DNA of 64,000 nucleotides from Myxococcales bacterium. GTDB lineage: Bacteria; Myxococcota_A; Polyangia; Haliangiales; Haliangiaceae. The translations under genes were made by a program, and so were the position numbers. The stretch covers positions 1 through 64,000 of the forward strand of contig CANKMW010000002.1 in NCBI GenBank assembly GCA_947483555.1, read 5' to 3'. Positions 44,627 to 52,439 of the stretch are shown here, in pieces. Under the pieces are notes generated by a model. It searched no databases. It saw nothing but the letters and a program-made list of their open reading frames with translations, and had not been told where the DNA came from. Every line of letters begins with the position of its first letter. The first letter of the stretch is position 1.

Positions 44627-44806
44627 AAATGGCAGCGCGACCTCGATGCCTTGCGACTGTTCTGCGCCGACTCTCCCGAGGCTGACGCGTGCTTGTTCTA
44701 CGGCGGGACCAAGCACTATCGCTTCGGTTCGATCGAGGTCATGCCGCTCGGCGAAGGCCTGGCCGGTCTTCCGAAGCGCCTGGCTCGACCCCGTCGCCGG
44801 TCATGA
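44627..44806 (+). pseudogene. C-terminal fragment, probably of a DUF4143-type ATPase
   Basis: A frame directly after a TGA reads KWQRDLDALRLFCADSPE and then ACLFYGGTKHYRFGSIEVMP. This matches the usual ending of AAA ATPases with DUF4143 (FC-x-x-x-PEA-x-x-L-L-Y-G-G...P). There is no start codon and no ATPase domain upstream, so only the tail remains. Its last 25 bases lie in the direct repeat. Confidence 0.45.
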
Positions 44807-44954
44807 CGCCGGACCGCCGGTCGCGGTAGGTTGCCGCCATGGCGAAGCGCCACCAGGTGCGAGCCGGCGACTGGTCGTCGGTCGCGGTGCGCCTCGACGA
44901 GATCATCAGCGCCCACAGCGGCGAGGATCCGTTCGAGGAGGCGCTGACGCTGCT
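44782..44954 (+). repeat. 173-bp direct repeat, copy 1
   Basis: Matches 47169-47341 at 170 of 173 positions; the differences are at 44791, 44803 and 44862. It contains the TAGGTT box, the ATG and the first 38 codons of the methylase gene. It marks the left border of the segment carrying the OLD nuclease. Confidence 0.9.
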
Positions 44955-45126
44955 CGGGATCCTGCGGTCATGGCGCGACCGAGATGAACTCCAGGACCGC
45001 GCGGGTCTCGTGCTCGGCCAGGCCAGCGGCGAACCACCTGGCGAACACGTGCCTGACGGCGAGGGGCCGCACACCGAGGTTCCACCACCCTTGAACGGGC
45101 TGCAGGGCGGATGGGCGTGCCGGTGA
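44839..45126 (+). pseudogene. truncated duplicate of the methylase 5' end
   Basis: Reads MAKRHQVRAGDWSSVAVRLD and on to EEALTLL, identical to the first 39 residues of the methylase at 47226. It then leaves homology at 44955 and continues into unrelated sequence until a stop at 45124-45126. It lacks all catalytic motifs, so it is a by-product of the repeat. Confidence 0.8.
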
Positions 45127-45141
45127 ACCGACGAGGTAGAC
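44968..45141 (-). pseudogene. C-terminal remnant of an unidentified gene
   Basis: On the minus strand a frame with good third-position G/C bias reads VQGWWNLGVRPLAVRHVFAR and WFAAGLAEHETRAVLEFISV and ends at TGA 44968. It has no start codon before an upstream stop at 45142-45144. The content is protein-like but the family is not recognised. It may be part of a gene broken by the arrival of the OLD segment. Confidence 0.35.
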
Positions 45142-45201
45142 TCAGCCGAAGCGGGCCCTGATACTGCGCTCCCGCGTCAACCTACGGAACCACGCCACGC
45201 C

Positions 45202-46989
45202 ATGCGCATCCTCCATTACATTGAGATCGAGAACTTCAAGGGGTTCGGCGACCGTCAGCGCATCGAACTCGATCACCCCGCGGTGCTGATCGGCCCCAAC
45301 AACTGCGGCAAGACGACGGCGGTCCAGGCGATCGCATTGTGGTCGCAGGCGGTGCAAAGTTGGTACGCTGCCCGGCACGACTCGACCGCGAAGGAGCGAA
45401 CGGCGGTCGCGCTCAACCGCCTGGCGATCGTCTCGGTCCCGGTCCAGCGGACGCGTTACTTCTGGCACGATGCCCGGACCAGGGTCGGGAACAGCGACAT
45501 CCACGTCTTCATCACCGCTGGCGTGCCGTGGAAGGGGGCAATCCGTCCCCTGCGCCTACGCTTCAGGAATCAGGGCGAGGAGCTCGTGTACTGCAACCCC
45601 GAGCCCGATCCCGGCGCCGACGTGATCGATCTCGATTTCATCGCGCACGCCGCGACGATCAAGGTCCATCTGCTCTATTCGATGTCCGGCCTGGAGATCG
45701 AGGAGCCGGTCCTGACCCCGGGTCGGATCGACGTGCTGCTCGGGCAAGGCCAGACCGCCCAGGTGCTGCGCAACCTGTGCTTGCTGGTCCTCGACGCTGA
45801 TCCGAAGCGCTGGGACAAGGTCGCGGCGTGGATGCACAGGCTGTTCGGCGTTCGCTTGACGGCACCGAAGCAGAACGCACGTGGGTCAATCGACCTTGCG
45901 TACGAGCAGGACGGAGTCCGCGAACCCCTCGATCTGGCGATGGCCGGGCGCGGTTTCCTGCAGATGCTCCTGATCCTCTCGTACCTGTATTCGCACCAGG
46001 GCGGCGTACTCCTCATCGACGAGCCCGATGCCCACTTCGAGATCCTCCGTCAGAAGCAGGTCTACGTGCTGCTCCGCGACATCGCGACCGAGACCTCGAC
46101 TCAGGTCGTGATCGTCACGCACTCCGAGGTCGTACTGGAAGAGGCGCTCGATCGCAGCCTCACCCTCATCCTCGATGGCAAGGTCGAGAACCTCACCAGC
46201 AAGGGCAGCATCCGCAATTCGCTCAAGCACTTCGGCACCGGGCACTACGTCAAGGCCAGAACCCGGGGGCACGTGCTCTACGTCGAGGGCAGCACCGACG
46301 TGGACATGCTACGGGCGCTGGCACGGCGACTCGGGCATCGTGTCTCCGAGATCTGGGACGAGCGGGCGAACGTCTTCTACGTCCAGGACAACTACCCCGT
46401 CCCGGATGCGGCATCCGAGCTCGAGCGTGTGGAGGGCGGGTTCGGGGTCAGCCCGCGCGAGCACTTCTTCGGCATCCGCAGCCTGGTGCCGGAGGTCCGC
46501 GGGCTCGCGATCCTCGACAACGACGGGAAGAACCGGATCGACACCGACGCCGGCGGGTTGAAGACCGCCTACTGGCGCCGGTACGAGGCCGAGAACTACT
46601 TCATCACCCCCGAGTTGCTGCTGGCCCGTATCGACGAGCTTCCCAACGATCTATTCGCTCCCAACGCGCGCGCGATCGCCAACCGAGTACTCGACCAGCT
46701 CACGCTCGAGCGCGTGTTCGCGGGGGTCGAGGCCGATCATCGCACCTACCAGGACGCGCCGCGCCCGGCGGCTCGCCTGATCTGGGACGCCACGACGGCC
46801 CGGATCAAGCTGTCCAACTACGCCGAGGAGTTCTTCCGGCAGGTTGCTGCGGAGCTGCGAATGCCGATGGTGCTGAGCAAGGGCGAGTTGCACCAGCTCG
46901 TCGCCACCGCGGAACCGGCGGGGATTCCGGCCGAGGTGAGCGAGAAGCTGGATCTGCTCCTCGCTCTCTGGAGCCCGGCGACGAGCTGA
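45202..46989 (+). CDS. OLD-family ATP-dependent nuclease (AAA ATPase + TOPRIM), likely anti-phage
   Basis: 595 residues. An ABC-type ATPase (1-340) has Walker A GPNNCGKTT (31-39), an ABC signature-like AGRGFLQ (248-254), Walker B LLIDEP (270-275) and the H-loop VTHS (305-308). The TOPRIM part has VEGSTDVDML (361-370), LAILDNDGK (435-443) and RRYEAENYFI (459-468), the Glu and DxD acidic residues of OLD nucleases. Class 1 OLD proteins act alone; class 2 (Gabija) sit beside UvrD, which is absent here. The gene visibly uses more A/T at third positions than its neighbours. It lies between 173-bp direct repeats. PARIS-type AriA/B fusions are an alternative relation. Confidence 0.85.
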   Translation: MRILHYIEIENFKGFGDRQRIELDHPAVLIGPNNCGKTTAVQAIALWSQAVQSWYAARHDSTAKERTAVALNRLAIVSVPVQRTRYFWHDARTRVGNSDIHVFITAGVPWKGAIRPLRLRFRNQGEELVYCNPEPDPGADVIDLDFIAHAATIKVHLLYSMSGLEIEEPVLTPGRIDVLLGQGQTAQVLRNLCLLVLDADPKRWDKVAAWMHRLFGVRLTAPKQNARGSIDLAYEQDGVREPLDLAMAGRGFLQMLLILSYLYSHQGGVLLIDEPDAHFEILRQKQVYVLLRDIATETSTQVVIVTHSEVVLEEALDRSLTLILDGKVENLTSKGSIRNSLKHFGTGHYVKARTRGHVLYVEGSTDVDMLRALARRLGHRVSEIWDERANVFYVQDNYPVPDAASELERVEGGFGVSPREHFFGIRSLVPEVRGLAILDNDGKNRIDTDAGGLKTAYWRRYEAENYFITPELLLARIDELPNDLFAPNARAIANRVLDQLTLERVFAGVEADHRTYQDAPRPAARLIWDATTARIKLSNYAEEFFRQVAAELRMPMVLSKGELHQLVATAEPAGIPAEVSEKLDLLLALWSPATS

Positions 46990-47168
46990 CCCGCTACCGG
47001 CAGCAACCTGCAGTCGACGCGCGTGACGTCCTCGGCCAGGGCCGTGCTGGCGCGCAGCCCCGCAACTCGCACCTTCTGGATCTGGCCGTCGTTGACCGAG
47101 GCTATCGCGGACGCCACCCGCGGCTTGCCATGTTCGGCGACCGCGCTCTCCATGCGTTCGAGGTCGAC
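46990..47168 (-). pseudogene. remnant of an unidentified gene, minus strand
   Basis: Between the OLD stop and repeat copy 2 the minus strand reads VDLERMESAVAEHGKPRVAS and AIASVNDGQIQKVRVAGL with strong third-position G/C bias, much better than the plus strand over the same bases. It has no proper end and runs into the OLD gene. With the remnant at 44968 it may represent genes broken during insertion. No family was recognised. Confidence 0.35.
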
Positions 47169-47341
47169 GGCTCGACCGCGTCGCCGGTCGTGACGCCGGA
47201 CCGCCGGTCGCGGTAGGTTGCCGCCATGGCGAAGCGCCACCAGGTGCGGGCCGGCGACTGGTCGTCGGTCGCGGTGCGCCTCGACGAGATCATCAGCGCC
47301 CACAGCGGCGAGGATCCGTTCGAGGAGGCGCTGACGCTGCT
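47169..47341 (+). repeat. 173-bp direct repeat, copy 2
   Basis: Right-hand copy, continuous with the intact methylase gene, offset 2387 bases from copy 1. The homology stops abruptly at 47341 inside codon 39 of the methylase. Confidence 0.9.
47214..47219 (+). promoter_or_regulatory. -10-like box TAGGTT, leaderless methylase start
   Basis: TAGGTT is exactly 6 nt before ATG 47226 and no ribosome-binding site is visible. The same box is present in repeat copy 1 at 44827-44832, so that copy may still drive transcription towards the OLD gene. Confidence 0.45.
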
Positions 47342-48422
47342 GGTGGCGCGGCTGGCGCACGAGGCGACGGCGCCGCGCGGCGCCGCGTTCATCGGTGATG
47401 CCCGCGGCGCGCCGGCGCGCGTGGACCGGCTGGTGGCGGCGGCCAGGGCGCGCTGGCCGGACATCGTGGAGCCGGGACGGACCACGAGACTCTCGGGCGG
47501 CGAGCTGGTCCGGTGCGGCGCGATCCTCGACGAGGCCCGCCTGATCGACGACGACCTGGTCGGGCTCGACGCCATCTTCGAGCACATCGTCGGCAAGGTC
47601 GCCAAGGGCCAGAAGGGGCAGTACTTCACGCCCCGCCACGTCATCCGCGAGGTGGTGCAGATGATCGCGCCGGCGGCCGGCGAGCACGTGGTCGATCCGG
47701 CGTGTGGCTCGGGCGGGTTCTTGTGCCACGCGCTCGGCCGCGCGCCGCGGTGCACGGTGTGGGGCTTCGATCAGGATCCGCGCGCCGTGCGAGTGGCCCG
47801 CGTGATGCTCGCGGCGAGCGGGGCCACGGCATCGCGGGTGGCGCGGCTGGACAGCCTGCGCCGGCCGCTGATCGAGGACCACCTGCGCGCCCAGGCACCG
47901 GGCGTGGGCGGCTTCGATGTCGTCCTCACCAACCCGCCGTTCGCCGGCGACGTCGGCGCCGCCTACGGCGCGTCCTTCGAGCTGGCTCGCGGCCGCCGCG
48001 TCGAGCGCGACGTGCTGTTCATCGAGCGCTGTGTCGAGCTGCTGCGGCCGGGCGGACGCTACGCCATCGTGCTCCCGCACAACAAGGTCGGCGGCGAGAG
48101 CTGGGCGTACGCGCGGCGCTGGCTGCTGGAGCAGACCCAGGTGGTCGCCGTGCTCGGGCTGGGCCGCAACACCTTCCAGCCCCACACCAGCCAGAAGGCG
48201 TGTGTCGTCCTCGGCCAGCGGCGCGCGCGGCCGGCACGGTCGCTGCCCGACGACGAGATCCTGTTCTTCATCAGCGAGCGCGCCGGCAAGGACCATCGCG
48301 GTCGGCTGGTGCGCGGGGACGACGGCGCGGTCGATCACGATCTCGGCGAGGCCACCGAGCTGGTGCGACGCCGGTTGGCCGCCCTCGACCACCGCGGCAC
48401 GCGCATCGCGAAGGCGAGCTGA
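47226..48422 (+). CDS. Type I-like N6-adenine DNA methyltransferase (M subunit-like)
   Basis: 398 residues. GQKGQYFTPRHVIREVV (128-144), DPACGSGGFL (157-166, the AdoMet motif) and NPPF (236-239, the catalytic motif) are those of HsdM-type gamma-class adenine methylases. LRPGGRYAIVLP is also typical. It is shorter than classical HsdM (about 500), lacking much of the N-terminal helical part. The specificity gene follows 2 nt later. No HsdR, helicase or PglZ-like partner lies in the window, so it is either an orphan methylase or its effector is the OLD nuclease upstream. Its 5' end is duplicated at 44782-44954. Confidence 0.9.
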   Translation: MAKRHQVRAGDWSSVAVRLDEIISAHSGEDPFEEALTLLVARLAHEATAPRGAAFIGDARGAPARVDRLVAAARARWPDIVEPGRTTRLSGGELVRCGAILDEARLIDDDLVGLDAIFEHIVGKVAKGQKGQYFTPRHVIREVVQMIAPAAGEHVVDPACGSGGFLCHALGRAPRCTVWGFDQDPRAVRVARVMLAASGATASRVARLDSLRRPLIEDHLRAQAPGVGGFDVVLTNPPFAGDVGAAYGASFELARGRRVERDVLFIERCVELLRPGGRYAIVLPHNKVGGESWAYARRWLLEQTQVVAVLGLGRNTFQPHTSQKACVVLGQRRARPARSLPDDEILFFISERAGKDHRGRLVRGDDGAVDHDLGEATELVRRRLAALDHRGTRIAKAS

Positions 48423-48424
48423 CC

Positions 48425-49105
48425 GTGGGCCGGCACGTCGTGCGGCGGGTGGCCGAGCTCGGCGACGATCTGGTGCTGGCACCCGAGCGCTTCGATCCGC
48501 GGCGCACGGTGGCGGTGTCGACGACGCGGCGGCTCGCCGACCTCGCCGACGTCGTGACCGAGAACGTGCAGGCGTCGTCGTTCGACGCCCGGGCCCGCGT
48601 CCTGGTCCTCGACACCAGCCACGCCTGGGAGGGCTTCGTCCTGGTCCGCCTCCCGCCGGCGGCGCCGTCGGCGATCGGCAGCGCCAAGCGGTCGCTGCGG
48701 CCGGGCGACGTGATCATCTCCCGCCTGCGCCCGTACCTGCGCCAGGTCGCGTTGGTCGACGACGCGCTCTTCGAGCTGGCGCCGGGCGGCAACGCCGTCG
48801 TCGCCTCGACCGAGTTCTACGTCCTGCGCGGCAAGGCCGGGTTCGACGCCGCGTGCCTGGTGCCGTACCTGCTCGCCGCCGCGGTCCAGACCGCGCTCGC
48901 TGCGGGCCAGGAAGGCGGCCATCACCCCCGCTTCGAGCGCGAACAGCTGGAGCAGCTCCCGATCCCGCGCTTCTTGCCGGCGCGCGCCGCCGCGCTGGGC
49001 GCCGAGATGCGAGCCCTGGCTCACACGCTGCGCGCCACGTTACTCGGCGGCCGGGCGCTCATCGCCGACCTCGAGCGTCGGCTGGCACCGAAGCGACGGA
49101 CGTAG
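48425..49105 (+). CDS. short specificity (S) subunit-like protein with one target-recognition domain
   Basis: 226 residues from GTG 48425, 2 nt after the methylase stop. The pattern RRLADLADVVTEN, LRPGDVIISRLRPYLRQVAL, NAVVASTEFYVLRG and GQEGGHHPRFEREQLEQLPI is that of a Type I S-subunit half: one target-recognition domain followed by a helical spacer at the C-terminus (RATLLGGRALIADLERRL). Full-length HsdS has two such halves. Half-size S proteins can work as dimers on palindromic sites. It should guide the neighbouring methylase to DNA. Confidence 0.8.
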   Translation: MGRHVVRRVAELGDDLVLAPERFDPRRTVAVSTTRRLADLADVVTENVQASSFDARARVLVLDTSHAWEGFVLVRLPPAAPSAIGSAKRSLRPGDVIISRLRPYLRQVALVDDALFELAPGGNAVVASTEFYVLRGKAGFDAACLVPYLLAAAVQTALAAGQEGGHHPRFEREQLEQLPIPRFLPARAAALGAEMRALAHTLRATLLGGRALIADLERRLAPKRRT

Positions 49106-49126
49106 TCAGGCCCACGTGCGCGGCGC

Positions 49127-49450
49127 TCACTCCGGCTCGGCGTCCGACGGCTTGGTGTCCTCCGTGATCACGAAGTCGTCCGACACCAGGAACGCGAAGC
49201 GCGGCAGGAGCTCTTCGATCTCCTGGGTCGCGCGCACCACGGTGACGTAGTCGGCCTGGTCGTCTTCACTGGACTGGACCTTGGTGAAGCCGGTGAGGAG
49301 CTTGCCGTCGTCCTCCTCGCGCCAGCCGTACCCTTCGGAGCCCTCGTGGAGCTTCGCGGTCCACTCCGCGACGTGACCGGCGAGGATCTGCTTCTCGGCG
49401 TCGGTGATCGGTGAATCGGCCTGGCCGCGGTAATAGACTGTCCAACCCAT
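49127..49450 (-). CDS. small conserved-looking acidic protein
   Basis: 107 residues with GGAGG 5 nt before ATG 49450. No signal peptide or membrane helix is present. The sequence MGWTVYYRGQADSPITDAEK opens a compact domain rich in Trp, Tyr and Glu (GYGWREEDDGKLLTGFTKVQ) and ends in an acidic tail. The good ribosome-binding site and codon bias make it a real gene. No family or activity is recognised. It converges with the S-subunit gene and is not obviously part of the defence island. Confidence 0.7.
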   Translation of the reverse strand: MGWTVYYRGQADSPITDAEKQILAGHVAEWTAKLHEGSEGYGWREEDDGKLLTGFTKVQSSEDDQADYVTVVRATQEIEELLPRFAFLVSDDFVITEDTKPSDAEPE

Positions 49451-49604
49451 TCAGCACCTCCGCCGGCGACCATACCAGTAACGCCTCGTTACTCGCGCCG
49501 CCGGTGACGGTCACGGAACGTTACCGGACGCCGGGCGTCGAGCGCCGAAGCGCGCGGGACCACACGCGTGGCGTCGGGCACGCCGGCTGCAATTCGCCGC
49601 ACCC

Positions 49605-50813
49605 ATGCGCGTTCATGCCCTCACCAGACTCGCCGTCACGCTGTCCGCCGTCACGCTGTCCGCCGGCTGCGGCAACGAGTCGCCCATCGACACGCCCGAC
49701 GGCGGTGCGCCGCTGCTCGCGCCGCCGCCACCCGGGGCCGGTCGCCAGCTGACCATGGACGTGACCGTCGCCGCTGGCCAGGAGACCGAGCAGTGCCAGT
49801 ACGTGATCGTCGACGCGGCGATCGAGATCGCCCGGTTCGAGCATGCCTACACCACCGGCTCGCATCACCTGCTGCTCTACCAGACCGCCCTGGCGCCGGC
49901 CCAGGTCACCACGGAGCGCTTCGACTGCACCGGCGCGCAGTTCACCGACCTCGGCGTCGCCGGCATCGCCTACGCGGCGCAGGTGCCGGGTGGTGAGCTG
50001 GCCTACCCCGACGGCGTCGCGCTGCGCGCCGCCGCCGGCTCGGTGCTGCTGGTCCAGACCCACTACCTCAACGCCGCCGCCGACGCGCTCACCGCCGCGG
50101 TCCGACTCAACCTGTGGTACGCGGCCGGGCCGGCGCCGGTCGAGGCCGGCACGATGTTCTTCTACGACTGGGCGATCCGCGTCCCCGCCGGCCAGGCGGC
50201 GACCGCCCACATGCGCTGCCAGGTGCCGGCCGACGTCGAGCTGATCTTCGGCATGTCGCACATGCACCGGCGCGGCGTCGGCTACCGCGCCACGCTCGAG
50301 GACCGCGCCGGCAGCGCGGTGCCGCGCGAGCTGTTCACGACCACCGAGTGGCAGGGCATCGAGCCGCTCCGCTACCAGCCGGTGCAAGCGGTCGCCGCCG
50401 GCTCGACGATCGACTTCCGCTGCGACTTCCAGGGCGAACCCGGCCGCACCATCATCGAAGGCCCGTCAGCCGAGGCCAACGAGATGTGCATGTACATCGC
50501 CTCGTACTATCCGCGCCTCGATGCGCAGACCGAGCTGTGCGCCGGTCCAGGTTCGGGGCCGGTGTTCACCGGCACCCAGGCCTGCAGCGCCACCGTCAAC
50601 TGCGTGCGCGCCGCCGGCGACGACGCCGTCACCGCCGAGGGCTGTCTGCTCGACACCTGCGCGGCGTCGAGCCCGGTCGCCGTCGAGCTGATGAAGTGCA
50701 TCAACTTCCAGTGCAGCGAGGCGTGCGCCACCACCGGCACCGCGGCCTGCGATCAGTGCGTGCTCTCGACCTGCGGCGCGCAGTTCGGCGAGTGCCAGAG
50801 CGCCGGTTGCTGA
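49605..50813 (+). CDS. copper type II monooxygenase-like lipoprotein (PHM fold) with Cys-rich tail
   Basis: 402 residues. Lipobox TLSAGC. The two-domain copper fold of peptidylglycine/dopamine monooxygenases is suggested by the ordered ligands: SHHLLLY (H87, H88), VQTHYLN (H153), GMSHMHRRG (H219, H221) and ANEMCMY (M294 or M296). These correspond to the CuH and CuM sites. The last 80 residues form a Cys-rich module with a C-x(3-4)-C pattern (KCINFQCSEAC, CDQCVLSTC). Such proteins oxidise C-H bonds using ascorbate and O2 in animals; the bacterial substrate is unknown. No ribosome-binding site precedes the ATG. Confidence 0.8.
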   Translation: MRVHALTRLAVTLSAVTLSAGCGNESPIDTPDGGAPLLAPPPPGAGRQLTMDVTVAAGQETEQCQYVIVDAAIEIARFEHAYTTGSHHLLLYQTALAPAQVTTERFDCTGAQFTDLGVAGIAYAAQVPGGELAYPDGVALRAAAGSVLLVQTHYLNAAADALTAAVRLNLWYAAGPAPVEAGTMFFYDWAIRVPAGQAATAHMRCQVPADVELIFGMSHMHRRGVGYRATLEDRAGSAVPRELFTTTEWQGIEPLRYQPVQAVAAGSTIDFRCDFQGEPGRTIIEGPSAEANEMCMYIASYYPRLDAQTELCAGPGSGPVFTGTQACSATVNCVRAAGDDAVTAEGCLLDTCAASSPVAVELMKCINFQCSEACATTGTAACDQCVLSTCGAQFGECQSAGC

Positions 50814-50842
50814 GCCGGCGGGTTGGCTCCGCCACCCTGGCA

Positions 50843-50870
50843 AGGCCTGGCACGAGCTCGCCAGGGGCCT
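50843..50870 (+). terminator. strong hairpin after the monooxygenase gene
   Basis: AGGCCTGGC and GCCAGGGGCCT can pair (nine base pairs with a two-base bulge) around an eight-base loop, 29 nt after the stop. No T-run follows, so it is a weak or factor-assisted terminator at best. Confidence 0.35.
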
Positions 50871-50912
50871 GACGCCGCGCAGCCGGCGTTGCCGGCGGCG
50901 ACCGCGGCGTCG

Positions 50913-50918
50913 CATACT
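50913..50918 (+). promoter_or_regulatory. -10-like box CATACT, leaderless start
   Basis: CATACT is exactly 6 nt before GTG 50925, placing the expected transcript start on the G of the start codon. Confidence 0.4.
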
Positions 50919-50924
50919 CGGCCC

Positions 50925-52436
50925 GTGGCTCGCTATCTGCTCGTCGCGCTGGCGCTGATCTGCGGCTGCGGTCGAATCGGCTACGACGAGCTCGACGGCA
51001 ACGCGGGCGACGGCCTGACCCTGAGCTATCCGTCGACCGACGTCACCGCGGTCGTCGGCGTGACCGTGGTCTCGATGACCCCCACGGTCAGCCGCGAGGT
51101 CTCGAGCTTCACGATCGCCCCGTCGCTCCCGACCGGCGTCGTGATCGACCCGGCGTCCGGAGTCATCGCCGGGATCCCCATGCAACCCGCGGACGGCGTC
51201 CGTTACACGGTCACCGCCAGCGATGGCGATGCCAGCGCCCGGTTCGGGTTCCGCCTCACCTCACTGCCGGGTGTCGTCGTCGACGTGACCGCCGACTTCC
51301 CCGATGACAACGGCGGCGCCGATCCGCTCTGCTTCGCGACCCCGGCCGGCGGCTGTACGCTGCGGGCGGCGGTCCAGACCGCGAACCGTCGCGCGACCGC
51401 GCAGGTCGTCCTGCTCGGCGCCGGCGTCTATGCGCTGGGCTCCGCCCTCGAGACCATCGCGAACAGCGTGGTGATCGCGGGCCAGGGCGTGACCGCGACG
51501 ACGATCCGGGCCGCGGCGATCCAGCCCGGCTACGGCATGCTGGCGCTGGCGTCGGCCCACACGCTGGCGCTGCGGCAGGCCGGGTTCCGCGATTTCGGCA
51601 TGGCCGACGGCGCGGTGGTCAACGTCACCGCCGGCACGCTCGAGGTCGATGGCTGCGACTTCGTGAACAACGCCTCGGCTGGCTCCGGCGGGGTGTTCTT
51701 CGTCGCCGCCGGTGCCCGCGCCACGATCCGGACCTCGACCTTCACCGGCAACGCGTCGTTCGGCGGCTGCTGCGGCGGCTGGGGCGGCGTCATCGACGGC
51801 GAGGGCCAGGGGACCACGATCGTCATCGACGGCTGCACGGCGACCGCCAACCGCAGCGCGTGGGGATCGTTCGCCCACATCACGACCGGCACCACGCTGC
51901 GGCTGGAGAACTCGACGCTGTACGGCAACCTGTCGACCACGGCGGGGACGCTGGCGACCCCGGGCGGGGTCTACACCCTGATCAACGACACCATCGCGTC
52001 CAACACCAACACCAGCTCGAGCCCCGAATCCGCCGGCCTGTATCTGTTCGAGGCGCCCGGCCACTACGTGGTCGCCAACACGATCGTCGCCTTCAATACC
52101 GACGTCACGGGCGGCGAGCACAACTGCAACCGCCGCGACCTGTTGACGTCGCTCACCTCCGAGGGCGGCAACCTGTTCAGCGACGGCGCCGGCAACTGCG
52201 GCGCCTACGTCACCGCCGCCGGCGATCGCCTGGACACCGATCCCGGCCTCGAGCCGGGCGCACCCGGCAACCACGGCGGCCCGACCCCGACGATCCTCTT
52301 GACCCCGAGCTCGGCGGCCATCGACGGCGCCCAGACCGCGCGCTGCCCGTCGATCGATCAACGCGGCTGGCCACGCCCGGTCGCCGGCTCCGGCACCACC
52401 GCGCTCTGCGACGTGGGCGCCGTCGAGATGCAGTAG
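50925..52436 (+). CDS. lipoprotein with putative-Ig and right-handed beta-helix (choice-of-anchor Q type)
   Basis: 503 residues. A short signal ends LALICGC. Residues about 25-110 resemble a putative-Ig (He_PIG) domain (SFTIAPSLPTGVVIDPASG, VIAGIPMQPADG). The CSLREA-like segment GGCTLRAAVQTANRRA then introduces a parallel beta-helix with short N/G-rich rungs. The end (NHGGPTPTILLTPSSAAIDG, QRGWPRPVAG, CDVGAVEMQ) is the standard close of choice-of-anchor Q surface proteins. It is likely an exposed adhesive or polysaccharide-binding protein. Its stop is 3 nt from the stop of the TPR gene on the other strand. Confidence 0.85.
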   Translation: MARYLLVALALICGCGRIGYDELDGNAGDGLTLSYPSTDVTAVVGVTVVSMTPTVSREVSSFTIAPSLPTGVVIDPASGVIAGIPMQPADGVRYTVTASDGDASARFGFRLTSLPGVVVDVTADFPDDNGGADPLCFATPAGGCTLRAAVQTANRRATAQVVLLGAGVYALGSALETIANSVVIAGQGVTATTIRAAAIQPGYGMLALASAHTLALRQAGFRDFGMADGAVVNVTAGTLEVDGCDFVNNASAGSGGVFFVAAGARATIRTSTFTGNASFGGCCGGWGGVIDGEGQGTTIVIDGCTATANRSAWGSFAHITTGTTLRLENSTLYGNLSTTAGTLATPGGVYTLINDTIASNTNTSSSPESAGLYLFEAPGHYVVANTIVAFNTDVTGGEHNCNRRDLLTSLTSEGGNLFSDGAGNCGAYVTAAGDRLDTDPGLEPGAPGNHGGPTPTILLTPSSAAIDGAQTARCPSIDQRGWPRPVAGSGTTALCDVGAVEMQ

Positions 52437-52439
52437 GTC

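Larger units (their letters stand above)
44529..45201. other. junction region with gene fragments and one copy of the direct repeat
   Basis: No intact gene lies here. In order it holds a fragment resembling a DUF4143 ATPase end (44627-44806), repeat copy 1 with the first codons of the methylase (44782-44954), and a minus-strand gene remnant (44968-45141). It is a typical scar region beside a mobile defence gene. Confidence 0.65.

Noticed and set aside
44839..45126. A 95-residue protein as an independent gene
   Set aside because: Its first 39 residues duplicate the methylase start and the rest has no protein-like character; it is the scar of the direct repeat.
49576..49590. GGGCACGCCGGCTGC as a sigma-54 promoter for the copper monooxygenase gene
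   Set aside because: Same problem: predicted start only 3 nt before the ATG and two mismatches in key positions.
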